Assembly: GCF_011009015.1 (NCBI RefSeq)
Contig: NZ_CP048878.1
Coordinates: forward strand, 5,300,354 to 5,364,353
Direction of reading: 5' to 3'
DNA: 64,000 nt
DNA from: Spartinivicinus ruber
Lineage (GTDB): Bacteria > Pseudomonadota > Gammaproteobacteria > Pseudomonadales > Zooshikellaceae
Part shown: piece by piece, positions 18,854 through 26,993 of the stretch
Layout of the letters: each line of letters begins with the position of its first letter
Position numbering within the stretch: position 1 is the first letter of the stretch
Notes under the pieces: model-generated
What the model was told of the DNA's origin: nothing
Databases searched by the model: none
The model's input: only the letters and a program-made list of their open reading frames with translations
Made by a program: the position numbers and the translations under genes

Positions 18854-18926
18854 ATGTGACATATACCCCAATCAACATCCCAAGCAAAATACCAAAAACT
18901 TCGCTAAAAAGCTTTTTTAACAAACT

Positions 18927-19802
18927 TTACACCTTTACCAGAGGCTTTTTTTCAAATCGCTTAGCTAAATATTCATTCAGCAGTAGCGACAACAAAATAA
19001 TACCGCCACCCAAACAAAGCTTTAATATGTCAGCATCTCGATTCCAAATCAGTAAGTTAACCAAAATACCTGCTGGAATTAATGCGTTATTCATAATCGC
19101 CAAGGCTCCAGCATTGACCAAGGTGGCGCCTTTATTCCAAAGAAAGTAACCAACACCTGAAGCAACCACACCAAGCCATAATAAAATGCCCCACTGAACA
19201 GTCGTTGTGGGGTATTTGGGTTGCCCCATAATGGACCAGGCGACGATGGCAACCACCAAAGCACCTAAATAAAAACAACCAAACACTGCGTGTTGGGGCA
19301 ACTGTTCCGACTCACGTTGAATAATCACCTTATACCCCACTTGACCAAGAGCAAAACAAAGGTTAGCGCCTTGTACCACAAAAAAACCTAAAATATAGTC
19401 TTGGGTTAAGTTGTTATAACGCATTACCGCAGCACCGAGCACAGCCAGCCCAGCGGTAATTAGATAGCTTGGAGAAAAACGCCCTGCTAATAAGTCATAG
19501 GCCAGGGTGACATAAATCGGCGTAAAAATAGTAAATATCAGTACTTCTGGCACAGTGAGCAACAAGAAAGACTGATAGTAAAAAACATACATCAATCCTA
19601 ATTGAACAGCACCCACCCCCATTAGCTTCAATGCTAAAGAAGTCTTTAACCAGCTTTTTCGAAGAAATGGCAAAAATACCAGGCTAGCAAGAACAACCCT
19701 GGTTAATACTGAAAAATAGGCATCAACCTGCCCAGCCAAATAAACACCAATCAAGCTAAACGAAAAAGCCCAGAGTAAGGTGACACCTATTAAGTAATAC
19801 AT
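18927..19802 (-). CDS. yigM: DMT (EamA) family transporter, YigM-like biotin importer candidate
   Basis: A 291-residue inner-membrane protein with ten predicted helices, two EamA repeats. Its sequence closely follows E. coli YigM as I remember it (LLWAFSFSLIGVYLAG, VDAYFSVLTRVVLA, LGVVASGVGYFLWNKGAT), which transports biotin. The frame extends 28 codons upstream, but the ATG at 19802 has GAAGGG five bases before it and begins at the first helix. It stops three bases before the split small gene. Substrate assignment is by similarity only. Confidence 0.8.
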   Translation of the reverse strand: MYYLIGVTLLWAFSFSLIGVYLAGQVDAYFSVLTRVVLASLVFLPFLRKSWLKTSLALKLMGVGAVQLGLMYVFYYQSFLLLTVPEVLIFTIFTPIYVTLAYDLLAGRFSPSYLITAGLAVLGAAVMRYNNLTQDYILGFFVVQGANLCFALGQVGYKVIIQRESEQLPQHAVFGCFYLGALVVAIVAWSIMGQPKYPTTTVQWGILLWLGVVASGVGYFLWNKGATLVNAGALAIMNNALIPAGILVNLLIWNRDADILKLCLGGGIILLSLLLNEYLAKRFEKKPLVKV

Positions 19803-19933
19803 ATATACCCTTCTCGAATGATTTTTAGGGTTTGTTGTCGTTGCTAAGCACCAAGGATGGTGTGAATGCAGTTTATGCAGGAGCAATATACTGTCTTCAC
19901 CCCAATCATTTTTAAAAACATAAACTCATGGGG

Positions 19934-19958
19934 GCAAGTCTGATACAGCAAGACTTGC
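19934..19958. repeat. Perfect 8-bp hairpin upstream of the transporter gene
   Basis: GCAAGTCT, 9-base loop, AGACTTGC. It lies about 130 bases before the transporter start on the minus strand and may fall in its leader. No T tract on either side. Confidence 0.5.
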
Positions 19959-20067
19959 GGTAGCCACCTTAATTTACATAAAAGTGCTACTGGAACTCAT
20001 CGCTCGATGGCCGCCCCTAAAAACCCTACGCTTTGGGTATAGTTCAGAATTCACACAGCAGTATTTA

Positions 20068-20115
20068 GGGGGAGGCATAATGACAAAAAACCTCCTGCTA
20101 TTCCAACACCAATAA
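20068..20115 (+). other. Eleven-codon mini reading frame with strong ribosome site
   Basis: GGGGGAGG is followed four bases later by ATG and the peptide MTKNLLLFQHQ, whose stop overlaps the glyA terminator. The GGAGG can pair with CCTCC inside the frame (20091-20095), which would hide the ribosome site. No gene follows on this strand. It may be a small RNA or chance. Confidence 0.25.
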
Positions 20116-20140
20116 AAAACCCGGCCTTTGCCGGGTTTTT
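20114..20140 (-). terminator. Rho-independent terminator after glyA
   Basis: AAAAAACCCGGC, 4-base loop, GCCGGG and a six-base T run, readable in both directions. It lies 26 bases beyond the glyA stop. Confidence 0.88.
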
Positions 20141-20166
20141 TATGTGTCGAAAAGATATTTCAGCAA

Positions 20167-21423
20167 TTAGCTATAGACAGGCAGCTTAGCGCAAATCGCT
20201 TTCACTTTTGCCTTAACTGATTCAGCTACTGACTCATCACTGATGTTATCCAGTACATCACAAATCCAACCCGCTAATTCTTTAGCATCCGCCTCTTTAA
20301 AACCGCGACGGGTGATAGCCGGGGTACCAATTCTTAAACCACTGGTAATAAATGGAGAGCGAGGGTCATTAGGCACTGCATTCTTATTTACAGTGATATT
20401 CGCTTTTCCGAGAGCCGCATCAGCGTCTTTACCGGTATATTCCTTGTCGATTAAATCAACCAGGAATAAATGGTCGTCAGTACCACCGGATACAATCTTG
20501 ATGCCTCTACTCAAGAAAACATCACACATCGCCTGGGCATTTTTAACCACTTGCTCTTGATAAGCTTTGAATTCCTCGCTCATAGCCTCTTTAAAGCAAA
20601 CCGCTTTTGCCGCGATCACATGCATTAAAGGGCCACCTTGGCTTTCAGGGAATACAGCAAAATTTAATTTTTTCTGTAACTCTTCATCATTGCCTGCGGC
20701 AAGAATCAAACCACCACGAGGCCCACCCAATGTTTTATGAGTAGTGGTAGTGACGACATGAGCATGAGGAACAGGTGAAGGATAAACCCCAGCAGCAATC
20801 AAACCTGCCACATGAGCCATATCCACTAAAAGATAAGCGCCAACTTTATCAGCAATTTCACGGAAGCGAGCCCAGTCAACCACGCGAGAATAAGCAGAAA
20901 AACCACCTACAATCATTTTTGGCTTGTACTCTAAAGCCAACTGCTCAACCTGATCATAATCAATTTCGCCAGTCTCAGGGTTCAAACCATACTGTACAGC
21001 ATTATAAATACGACCAGAAAAGCTTACTTTAGCACCATGAGTTAAGTGACCACCATGCGCTAAGCTCATACCCAATACAGTATCGCCTGGCTTCAACAAC
21101 GCCATATAGACAGCAGCATTTGCCTGAGAGCCAGAGTGAGGCTGAACATTGGCATAGTCTGCTTTAAATAGCTCTTTAGCACGCTCAATTGCTAACTCTT
21201 CAACTACATCAACATGCTCACAGCCACCGTAATAACGCTTACCAGGATAGCCTTCAGCATATTTATTGGTCAGCACAGAACCTTGTGCTTCCATCACTCG
21301 AGGGCTGGCATAGTTTTCAGAAGCTATCAGCTCGATATGCTCCTCCTGCCGACGGGTCTCGTCTTGCATCGCTTGCCATAGGTCTGGGTCAAAACTGGCA
21401 ATGTTCATATCACGTGTAAACAT
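20167..21423 (-). CDS. glyA: Serine hydroxymethyltransferase
   Basis: A 418-residue pyridoxal-phosphate enzyme that interconverts serine and glycine while charging tetrahydrofolate with a one-carbon unit. The cofactor lysine is K230 in [25 protein letters not shown] (57-67), [11 protein letters not shown] (92-102) and [12 protein letters not shown] (201-212) are all intact. Length matches E. coli GlyA (417). It is transcribed alone, divergently from ettA, with a strong terminator. In relatives nrdR usually follows directly. Confidence 0.97.
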   Translation of the reverse strand: MFTRDMNIASFDPDLWQAMQDETRRQEEHIELIASENYASPRVMEAQGSVLTNKYAEGYPGKRYYGGCEHVDVVEELAIERAKELFKADYANVQPHSGSQANAAVYMALLKPGDTVLGMSLAHGGHLTHGAKVSFSGRIYNAVQYGLNPETGEIDYDQVEQLALEYKPKMIVGGFSAYSRVVDWARFREIADKVGAYLLVDMAHVAGLIAAGVYPSPVPHAHVVTTTTHKTLGGPRGGLILAAGNDEELQKKLNFAVFPESQGGPLMHVIAAKAVCFKEAMSEEFKAYQEQVVKNAQAMCDVFLSRGIKIVSGGTDDHLFLVDLIDKEYTGKDADAALGKANITVNKNAVPNDPRSPFITSGLRIGTPAITRRGFKEADAKELAGWICDVLDNISDESVAESVKAKVKAICAKLPVYS

Positions 21424-21483
21424 GAAAATCCTCTACTCCCATCTTAATACAAGGTTATCGCGGCAATACTAACGCTTAGCTTA

Positions 21484-21516
21484 TACAGGTGTTTTTGTAC
21501 AGTTACTTTTGTACAG
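21484..21516. repeat. Three TACAG units at exact 14-bp spacing before glyA
   Basis: TACAG begins at 21484, 21498 and 21512; the last two sit in the longer unit TTTTGTACAG. Read toward glyA this is CTGTACAAAA twice and CTGTATAA once, 60-95 bases upstream of the start codon. Spacing suggests a regulator site or a small tandem repeat. Confidence 0.55.
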
Positions 21517-21548
21517 ACTGACCTCTAAATACCGAGCCCTATAAATTA

Positions 21549-21575
21549 GGGTATAATTAAAATCTTATTGTACCC
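21549..21575. repeat. Near-perfect palindrome in the glyA/ettA region
   Basis: GGGTATAAT, 9-base spacer, ATTGTACCC: eight of nine positions are symmetric. It contains TATAAT on the plus strand and TACAAT on the minus strand, so it could overlay promoters or be an operator. Confidence 0.4.
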
Positions 21576-21638
21576 CATTAGCTCATAACAAAGCATATGA
21601 AATAACGGCAAGTACACTCACTATTTTACTCAAGTTCG

Positions 21639-21666
21639 TTGACAAATGGTTTAATTACGGCATTTT
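21639..21666 (+). promoter_or_regulatory. Candidate promoter for ettA
   Basis: Consensus TTGACA followed after 16 bases by CATTTT. The -35 is perfect, the -10 poor; the leader would be about 110 bases. Confidence 0.28.
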
Positions 21667-21781
21667 TCAACTTATATTCGACACAACTGCCAAGAAATAT
21701 TAACTGTAACGGATTGCTATCAACGACAGCTTTCGGTACCTTGTGCAGCATTTTTAACCAACCAAAGTTTAAAGCAAAACA

Positions 21782-23443
21782 ATGGCTCAATACGTTTATA
21801 CTATGAACCGAGTGGGGAAAGTGGTTCCCCCCAAACGTGAAATTTTAAAAGATATATCCTTATCCTTTTTCCCCGGCGCTAAAATTGGTGTTTTAGGATT
21901 AAATGGTGCGGGTAAGTCCACCCTGTTAAAAATCATGGCAGGGCTAGATACTGAAATAGAAGGTGAAGCGCGCCCACAACCTGGAATTAATGTCGGTTAC
22001 TTACCACAGGAGCCACAGCTTGATCCAGAGAAAAACGTAAAAGAAATTGTTGAAGAAGCTGTTTCTGAAATTAAAGAAGCTCAACAACGTCTTGATGAAG
22101 TTTACGCTGCTTATGCAGAACCCGATGCTGACTTCGACGCCTTAGCAGCCGAGCAAGCCCGTCTGGAAAATATAATTCAATCTGCTGATGCCCATAACCT
22201 TGAGCGTAAGCTTGAAGTCGCAGCCGATGCTTTGCGCTTACCCCCTTGGGATGCTCAAGTTAAAAACCTATCTGGTGGTGAAAAGCGTCGGGTTGCATTA
22301 TGCCGCTTACTATTATCTAACCCAGACATGCTGTTATTAGACGAGCCTACTAACCACCTTGATGCAGAAAGTGTAGGCTGGATGGAGCGCTTTCTTCACG
22401 AATACCCCGGTACTGTGGTAGCCGTTACCCATGACCGCTATTTCCTTGATAACGTCGCCGGCTGGATTCTTGAGCTTGACCGTGGCCATGGTATTCCATT
22501 TGAAGGTAATTACACTCATTGGCTGGAAACGAAAGAGCAACGCTTAGCTACTGAAGAAAAACAGCAGCAAGCAAAAGATAAAGCCATCAAACACGAGTTA
22601 GAATGGGTTCGCTCCAACACTAAGGGCCGCCAGGCAAAAAGCAAAGCACGTCTTGCTCGGTTTGAAGAAATGAACTCACAAGATTTCCAAAGCCGTAACG
22701 AAACCAATGAAATCTATATTCCACCCGGTCCACGCTTGGGGGATAAAGTCATTGAGTTTAATGGCGTTAGCAAGGCCTTTGGCGACAAGCTGTTGTTTGA
22801 AAACTTATCTTTCTCCATCCCCAAAGGAGCAATTGTTGGTGTTATCGGCGGTAACGGCGCGGGTAAATCTACTTTATTCAAATTAGTTGCCGGAAAAGAG
22901 CAGCCTGATAATGGCGAAGTGACTATCGGCGAAACTGTCGAACTGGCTTTTGTTGATCAAAGCAGAGATAGCTTAGATGGCAGCAAAACTGTTTGGGAAG
23001 AAATTTCCGAAGGCCAAGACATGATTCGCATTGGTAGTTACGAAGTTCCTTCTCGCTCTTATGTAGGTCGGTTTAACTTTAAAGGCTCTGACCAACAAAA
23101 GTTTGTTAAAGACTTATCTGGTGGAGAGCGTGGCCGTTTACACTTAGCAAACACTCTGAAAAAAGGCGCTAACGTCCTGTTATTGGACGAACCATCAAAC
23201 GACCTGGATGTAGAAACCTTAAGAGCCTTGGAAGAAGCATTATTGGCATTCCCAGGCTGTGCAGTGGTAATTTCCCACGATCGCTGGTTCTTAGACCGGA
23301 TTGCTACTCATATTCTGGCTTATGAAGGCGACTCTACAGTGACATTCTTCGAAGGCAACTACACCGAGTACGAAGCTGACCGGAAAAAACGCCTGGGCGA
23401 TAATGCCCAACCGAAGCGGGTGAAATATAAGCGGCTGGCTTAA
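21782..23443 (+). CDS. ettA: Energy-dependent translational throttle protein EttA (ABC-F ATPase)
   Basis: A 553-residue cytoplasmic protein with two ABC ATPase domains and no membrane part. It binds the ribosomal E site and restrains the first elongation step when ATP is low. Walker A motifs GLNGAGKST (39-47) and GGNGAGKST, signature motifs LSGGEKRR and LSGGERGR, and the inter-domain linker rich in charged residues (about 240-300, ELEWVRSNTKGRQAKSKAR) are diagnostic of EttA among ABC-F proteins. Length matches E. coli EttA (555). Confidence 0.95.
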   Translation: MAQYVYTMNRVGKVVPPKREILKDISLSFFPGAKIGVLGLNGAGKSTLLKIMAGLDTEIEGEARPQPGINVGYLPQEPQLDPEKNVKEIVEEAVSEIKEAQQRLDEVYAAYAEPDADFDALAAEQARLENIIQSADAHNLERKLEVAADALRLPPWDAQVKNLSGGEKRRVALCRLLLSNPDMLLLDEPTNHLDAESVGWMERFLHEYPGTVVAVTHDRYFLDNVAGWILELDRGHGIPFEGNYTHWLETKEQRLATEEKQQQAKDKAIKHELEWVRSNTKGRQAKSKARLARFEEMNSQDFQSRNETNEIYIPPGPRLGDKVIEFNGVSKAFGDKLLFENLSFSIPKGAIVGVIGGNGAGKSTLFKLVAGKEQPDNGEVTIGETVELAFVDQSRDSLDGSKTVWEEISEGQDMIRIGSYEVPSRSYVGRFNFKGSDQQKFVKDLSGGERGRLHLANTLKKGANVLLLDEPSNDLDVETLRALEEALLAFPGCAVVISHDRWFLDRIATHILAYEGDSTVTFFEGNYTEYEADRKKRLGDNAQPKRVKYKRLA

Positions 23444-23467
23444 GCCCTTCCCCTACTCCTGCAAACA

Positions 23468-23625
23468 GAGGCTGCTGCAAAGCTTAAAAAATATGGAGTG
23501 ACTGGGTGTTCCGGAACTGCTGTTGGGAACAGCTAAAGCTCTAAAGGCCATGGATGGACTTGTAGAGCGGTGGAAGAATACCCAGTCATTCCATATCTAA
23601 CTCCAAATGCCTTAGCGACAGCCTC
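23468..23625 (+). repeat. 158-bp branched inverted-repeat element
   Basis: Outer arms GAGGCTG (23468-23474) and CAGCCTC (23619-23625); main arms of 21 bases at 23491-23511 and 23576-23596 that pair without a break on the plus-strand RNA, with two G-U pairs; inside, hairpins GCTGTT-GGG-AACAGC and GCTCTA / TAGAGC. On the minus strand the two wobbles become A-C mismatches, so the plus-strand RNA is favoured. It lies 24 bases after the ettA stop and before a PilZ gene. It may be a dispersed intergenic palindromic unit or a non-coding RNA. Confidence 0.65.
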
Positions 23626-23698
23626 TTCCCCAACCTCACTTGCTCCACTAACTGCCTTAGCTATAGTTAAGTAAGCTGATCTAGGAATAGGTATCGCT

Positions 23699-24076
23699 AT
23701 GGCAAAAAAATCTTCTGGTGCTCAAGAAAGGCGCAAGTTCAGCCGTATTTCGTTTGATGCAGACACAACCCTTACTCAAAATGAGCAAAACTGGAAGGTG
23801 TCACTGGTTGATATTTCATTGAAAGGAATTCTTATTAACGCACCTAACGAGTTCGATATTAACCCAGACAAACCCTTACTCGCTAAGATCCAATTAGACG
23901 ATGTCAGCAATATTACAATGGCTCTGCGCTTTGCCCACAAAGAAGGCAGCCAGATGGGATTTGTCTGCACCCAAATTGATATTGACAGTATTTCCCACCT
24001 AAGACGCCTAACCGAACTTAACTTGGGCTCTACCGACTTACTGGAAAGAGAACTCAGCGCACTCGGCTGTGATTGA
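23699..24076 (+). CDS. Single-domain PilZ cyclic-di-GMP-binding protein
   Basis: A 125-residue soluble protein consisting of one PilZ domain. The RxxxR motif is at R12-R16 (ERRKFSR) and DxSxxG at D38-G43 (DISLKG), with normal spacing, so cyclic-di-GMP binding is expected. A purine-rich AGGAATAGG lies before the ATG. It precedes radA by 65 bases and may share its transcript. The downstream target is unknown; such adaptors regulate motility, pili or polysaccharide synthesis. Confidence 0.88.
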   Translation: MAKKSSGAQERRKFSRISFDADTTLTQNEQNWKVSLVDISLKGILINAPNEFDINPDKPLLAKIQLDDVSNITMALRFAHKEGSQMGFVCTQIDIDSISHLRRLTELNLGSTDLLERELSALGCD

Positions 24077-24141
24077 TTAAACCAGACCCTGCCAGCTAGA
24101 ATTTGCATTCTAATAAAACAGCAGCGCAGGGTTTTATAACA

Positions 24142-25512
24142 ATGGCTAAAAAGGCCAAGACAGCATTTGTTTGTACCGAATGTGGTAGCGAGTCCTCCAA
24201 ATGGCAAGGGCAGTGCCCAGACTGTAAGGCCTGGAATACTTTTACTGAAATCAAGCTAGGTGCCTCTCCCGCTAGTCGCTCAGCATCAGCTAACTTCAGT
24301 GGCTTTGCTGGTAGCCGTACCGATATCACCTTATTAAAAGATGTAGATGTGTCAGAAGCCCCTCGCTTCAGTAGTGGCATCAGCGAACTTGACCGGGTCT
24401 TAGGCGGTGGCTTTGTCCCTGGTAGTGCAGTATTAATCGGCGGTCACCCAGGTGCCGGGAAAAGTACTATTTTATTGCAAACCCTCTGTCATATTGCCCA
24501 AACCCAGCCTGCTTTATATGTATCTGGCGAAGAATCGCTGCAACAAATCGCAGCCCGTGCCGAACGTTTAGACTTACCTAAACATCAATTAAAAATGCTG
24601 GCAGAAACTTCTGTCGATCAAATTGTTGAAGTCGCTAAACAGGAAAAACCCAGCATTATTGTTATCGACTCAATTCAGGTGATGTTTCTTGAAGGAGTTG
24701 ATTCTGCGCCTGGTGGTATTTCTCAAGTTCGAGAGAGCGCTTCATTTTTAACCCGCTTTGCCAAACAAACCAATACTGTCTTATTAATCGTGGGGCATGT
24801 TACCAAAGATAACTCCCTGGCTGGTCCCATGACGTTGTCCCATATTATCGATACCCAACTGATGTTGAGTAATACTGACGACTCTCGCTTCCGGATTTTA
24901 CGAGCCACTAAAAACCGTTTTGGCCAGGTCAACGAATTAGGTATTTTCGCTATGACCGAAAAAGGCATGCGGGAAATCAAAAACCCTTCGGCAATATTTT
25001 TGTCTCGCTCAGAACAGCCTGCTCCTGGCTCCATTATTAATGTACTGTGGGAAGGTACTCGACCGTTATTAGTGGAAATTCAAGCCTTAGTTGTTGAGTC
25101 ACAACTGGGTAATCCTCGACGGGTAACAGTAGGCTTGGATCAAAACCGGATTGCTATGCTGCTGGCAGTGCTCACCCGCCATGGCGGTATTTTTACCAGT
25201 GACCAGGATGTATTTGTGAACGTGGTAGGTGGGGTGCGAGTCACCGAAACCAGTGCCGACTTAGCCTCTATTTTAGCAATGGTTTCCAGTTTAAAAGACC
25301 AGATTATTCCCCATAACGTAGTGGCTTTTGGTGAGGTTGGTTTATCAGGGGAAATTCGCCCTGTATCCAGCGGTCAGGAGCGAATTTATGAAGCAGCCAA
25401 ACACGGCTTTAAAAAAGCTATAGTGCCTGCCGCCAACGCACCTAAAAATGCAGTTGCTGATATGGAAGTCATCGGAGTCAAAACCTTAGCGGAAGCATTA
25501 GATGCACTCTAA
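24142..25512 (+). CDS. radA: DNA repair protein RadA
   Basis: A 456-residue recombination helicase that extends D-loops during repair. Zinc finger C11, C14, C25, C28 (FVCTECGSESSKW, QCPDC), RecA-like ATPase with Walker A GHPGAGKS at 101-108, the RadA motif KNRFG, and a C-terminal Lon-protease-like domain (AFGEVGLSGEIRPV) without protease function. The frame extends 13 codons upstream; the ATG chosen has AGGG ten bases before it and matches the family start. thiD begins inside its last codons. Confidence 0.96.
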   Translation: MAKKAKTAFVCTECGSESSKWQGQCPDCKAWNTFTEIKLGASPASRSASANFSGFAGSRTDITLLKDVDVSEAPRFSSGISELDRVLGGGFVPGSAVLIGGHPGAGKSTILLQTLCHIAQTQPALYVSGEESLQQIAARAERLDLPKHQLKMLAETSVDQIVEVAKQEKPSIIVIDSIQVMFLEGVDSAPGGISQVRESASFLTRFAKQTNTVLLIVGHVTKDNSLAGPMTLSHIIDTQLMLSNTDDSRFRILRATKNRFGQVNELGIFAMTEKGMREIKNPSAIFLSRSEQPAPGSIINVLWEGTRPLLVEIQALVVESQLGNPRRVTVGLDQNRIAMLLAVLTRHGGIFTSDQDVFVNVVGGVRVTETSADLASILAMVSSLKDQIIPHNVVAFGEVGLSGEIRPVSSGQERIYEAAKHGFKKAIVPAANAPKNAVADMEVIGVKTLAEALDAL

Positions 25513-26299
25513 ATTGGAAGCTCAAAAACCACCTGTTATTGTTTGTTTTTCAGGGCTCGACCCCACAGGTGGTGCAGGAATTCAGGCCGATATTGAAGCT
25601 ATTAAAGCCAATGGTGGTCACTGCGTTTCATTAATTACCTGCTTAACCATACAAAATACTCACAATGTAAAACGGTTAGCGCCTGTCGACACAACATTTC
25701 TTGCTGAACAAGCTGATGTTTTGCTTCACGATATTCAACCTGATGGTTTTAAGTTAGGTGTGCTTGGCAGTATTGAAAATGCCGTATTAATTGCTTCCAT
25801 TATTAAGCAATTTCCGCGCTGCCCGATTGTGCTAGACCCTGTGCTTGCCGCAGGCGGTGGTACCACTCTTGTCACAAACCAGTTAATTGAAGCCATTAAA
25901 CAACAATTACTCCCTTACACAACTGTTTGCACCCCCAACACACTTGAATTACAGCAATTAACCTCAAAACAGTCACTTAACCAAGCAGCACAGTCATTAC
26001 TTAAATATGGAGTTGAGGCGGTACTGGCGACTGGAGGCCACCTTGCAGATTCTACAGAAACCCTACAACACCAGTTGTTTACAATTAACCAGCCAACACA
26101 AGCTTTATTTTCTCCTCGGTTAACAGGCGAATTTCATGGTTCTGGTTGCACTTTAGCTTCAGCATTAGCAACCCAACTGGCATTACAAAAATCAATTACC
26201 TTTGCCTGTCAGCAAGCGTTAGATTTCACATACCAAAGCCTACTAAATGCTGTGCAAATCGGCAGCGGTCAATTAATCCCAACTCGGCGCTTCTATTAA
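25502..26299 (+). CDS. thiD: Hydroxymethylpyrimidine/phosphomethylpyrimidine kinase
   Basis: A 265-residue ribokinase-fold enzyme that phosphorylates the pyrimidine half of thiamine twice. SGLDPTGGAGIQADIEA at about 17-33 is the substrate-binding loop, and FHGSGCTLASALA near residue 213 holds the anion hole and catalytic cysteine. It overlaps the end of radA by 11 bases, and thiE begins five bases after its stop, so the three are likely co-transcribed. The protein ends soon after the kinase fold (no ThiE or TenA fusion). Confidence 0.94.
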   Translation: MHSKLEAQKPPVIVCFSGLDPTGGAGIQADIEAIKANGGHCVSLITCLTIQNTHNVKRLAPVDTTFLAEQADVLLHDIQPDGFKLGVLGSIENAVLIASIIKQFPRCPIVLDPVLAAGGGTTLVTNQLIEAIKQQLLPYTTVCTPNTLELQQLTSKQSLNQAAQSLLKYGVEAVLATGGHLADSTETLQHQLFTINQPTQALFSPRLTGEFHGSGCTLASALATQLALQKSITFACQQALDFTYQSLLNAVQIGSGQLIPTRRFY

Positions 26300-26304
26300 A
26301 ACTT

Positions 26305-26949
26305 ATGACGACCCAACTTTATGGCCTTTATGGAATTACTGATAGCACATTACTACCTAACACAGAGGCCTTACGAAATGCTGTTGAAGCTGCCCTGATA
26401 GGAGGAATGAAAGTTTTACAATATCGGGATAAATCCCAAAACAAAACTAAAAGACTCAACCAGGCAACCCAGTTAAAAACACTATGCCAACAATATAGTG
26501 TCAGTTTTATTATTAACGATGATGTTGAGTTAGCTGCTAACGTAAAAGCTGATGGCGTACATTTAGGTCAACAGGACCAAGCTATTACCCACGCAAGGAA
26601 AACGCTAGGCAACAAAGCCATTATTGGCGCTACTTGTCATGGCAGTTACCAACTAGCAGAAACAGCCTATCAACAAGGTGCAGACTATATCGCCCTCGGT
26701 CGGTTTTTCCCTTCTGCCACCAAACCCAACGCCCCACCGGCGGACTTAAGCATAGTGCAACAAATTACAGCTGCACTTCCTTTACCCGTAGTGGCCATTG
26801 GCGGAATAACCCTGGATAATGCCCCCATAGTTATTAATGCAGGTGCTCACATGGTGGCAGTTATCAATGGTTTATTTGCCAGTGATAATATTCAAGACAC
26901 TGCCCAGCAATTTTCTCAGTTATTTGCAGGAGCAAACTGCACATCTTAA
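26305..26949 (+). CDS. thiE: Thiamine-phosphate synthase
   Basis: A 214-residue TIM-barrel enzyme that couples the ThiD product to the thiazole phosphate, giving thiamine monophosphate, the substrate of ThiL. YGITDSTLLP at the start, LQYRDKSQ, INDDVELA, GVHLGQQD, GATCHGS, ALGRFFPSATK and VAIGGIT follow in family order. An open frame extends 53 codons upstream within thiD, but only this ATG gives the family length (about 211). No strong ribosome site; translation probably couples to thiD. Confidence 0.94.
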   Translation: MTTQLYGLYGITDSTLLPNTEALRNAVEAALIGGMKVLQYRDKSQNKTKRLNQATQLKTLCQQYSVSFIINDDVELAANVKADGVHLGQQDQAITHARKTLGNKAIIGATCHGSYQLAETAYQQGADYIALGRFFPSATKPNAPPADLSIVQQITAALPLPVVAIGGITLDNAPIVINAGAHMVAVINGLFASDNIQDTAQQFSQLFAGANCTS

Positions 26950-26993
26950 TCAACTGAAGACTACTACACCTGTTTTCCATAGGAACAAGTCTA

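Larger units (their letters stand above)
17509..18923 (-). pseudogene. Small membrane-peptide gene (47 codons) split by the IS element
   Basis: Removing the IS and one copy of its 9-bp target duplication joins two minus-strand segments into one frame of 47 codons: it starts TTG as MLKKLFSEVFGILLG, continues MLIGVYVTS, crosses the insertion site at codons 21-24, and ends AGVLPDMDPR with TAA at 17509-17511. The start lies three bases after the transporter stop, with AAAGG eight bases upstream. The intact peptide would have one hydrophobic helix (about 9-26) and a charged tail. At present the 5' half reads into the IS right end and stops after about 35 codons. Function unknown. The restored frame is seen directly; that it was a gene is inference. 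Confidence 0.6.
21424..21781. other. Divergent glyA/ettA regulatory region
   Basis: 358 bases without a gene. It holds the phased TACAG repeats, a near-palindrome and a perfect TTGACA, each listed separately. The glyA promoter itself could not be placed securely. Confidence 0.5.

Noticed and set aside
26146-26304. 53-codon N-terminal extension of thiE
   Set aside because: Lies inside thiD; ThiE homologues start at the ATG five bases after the thiD stop.
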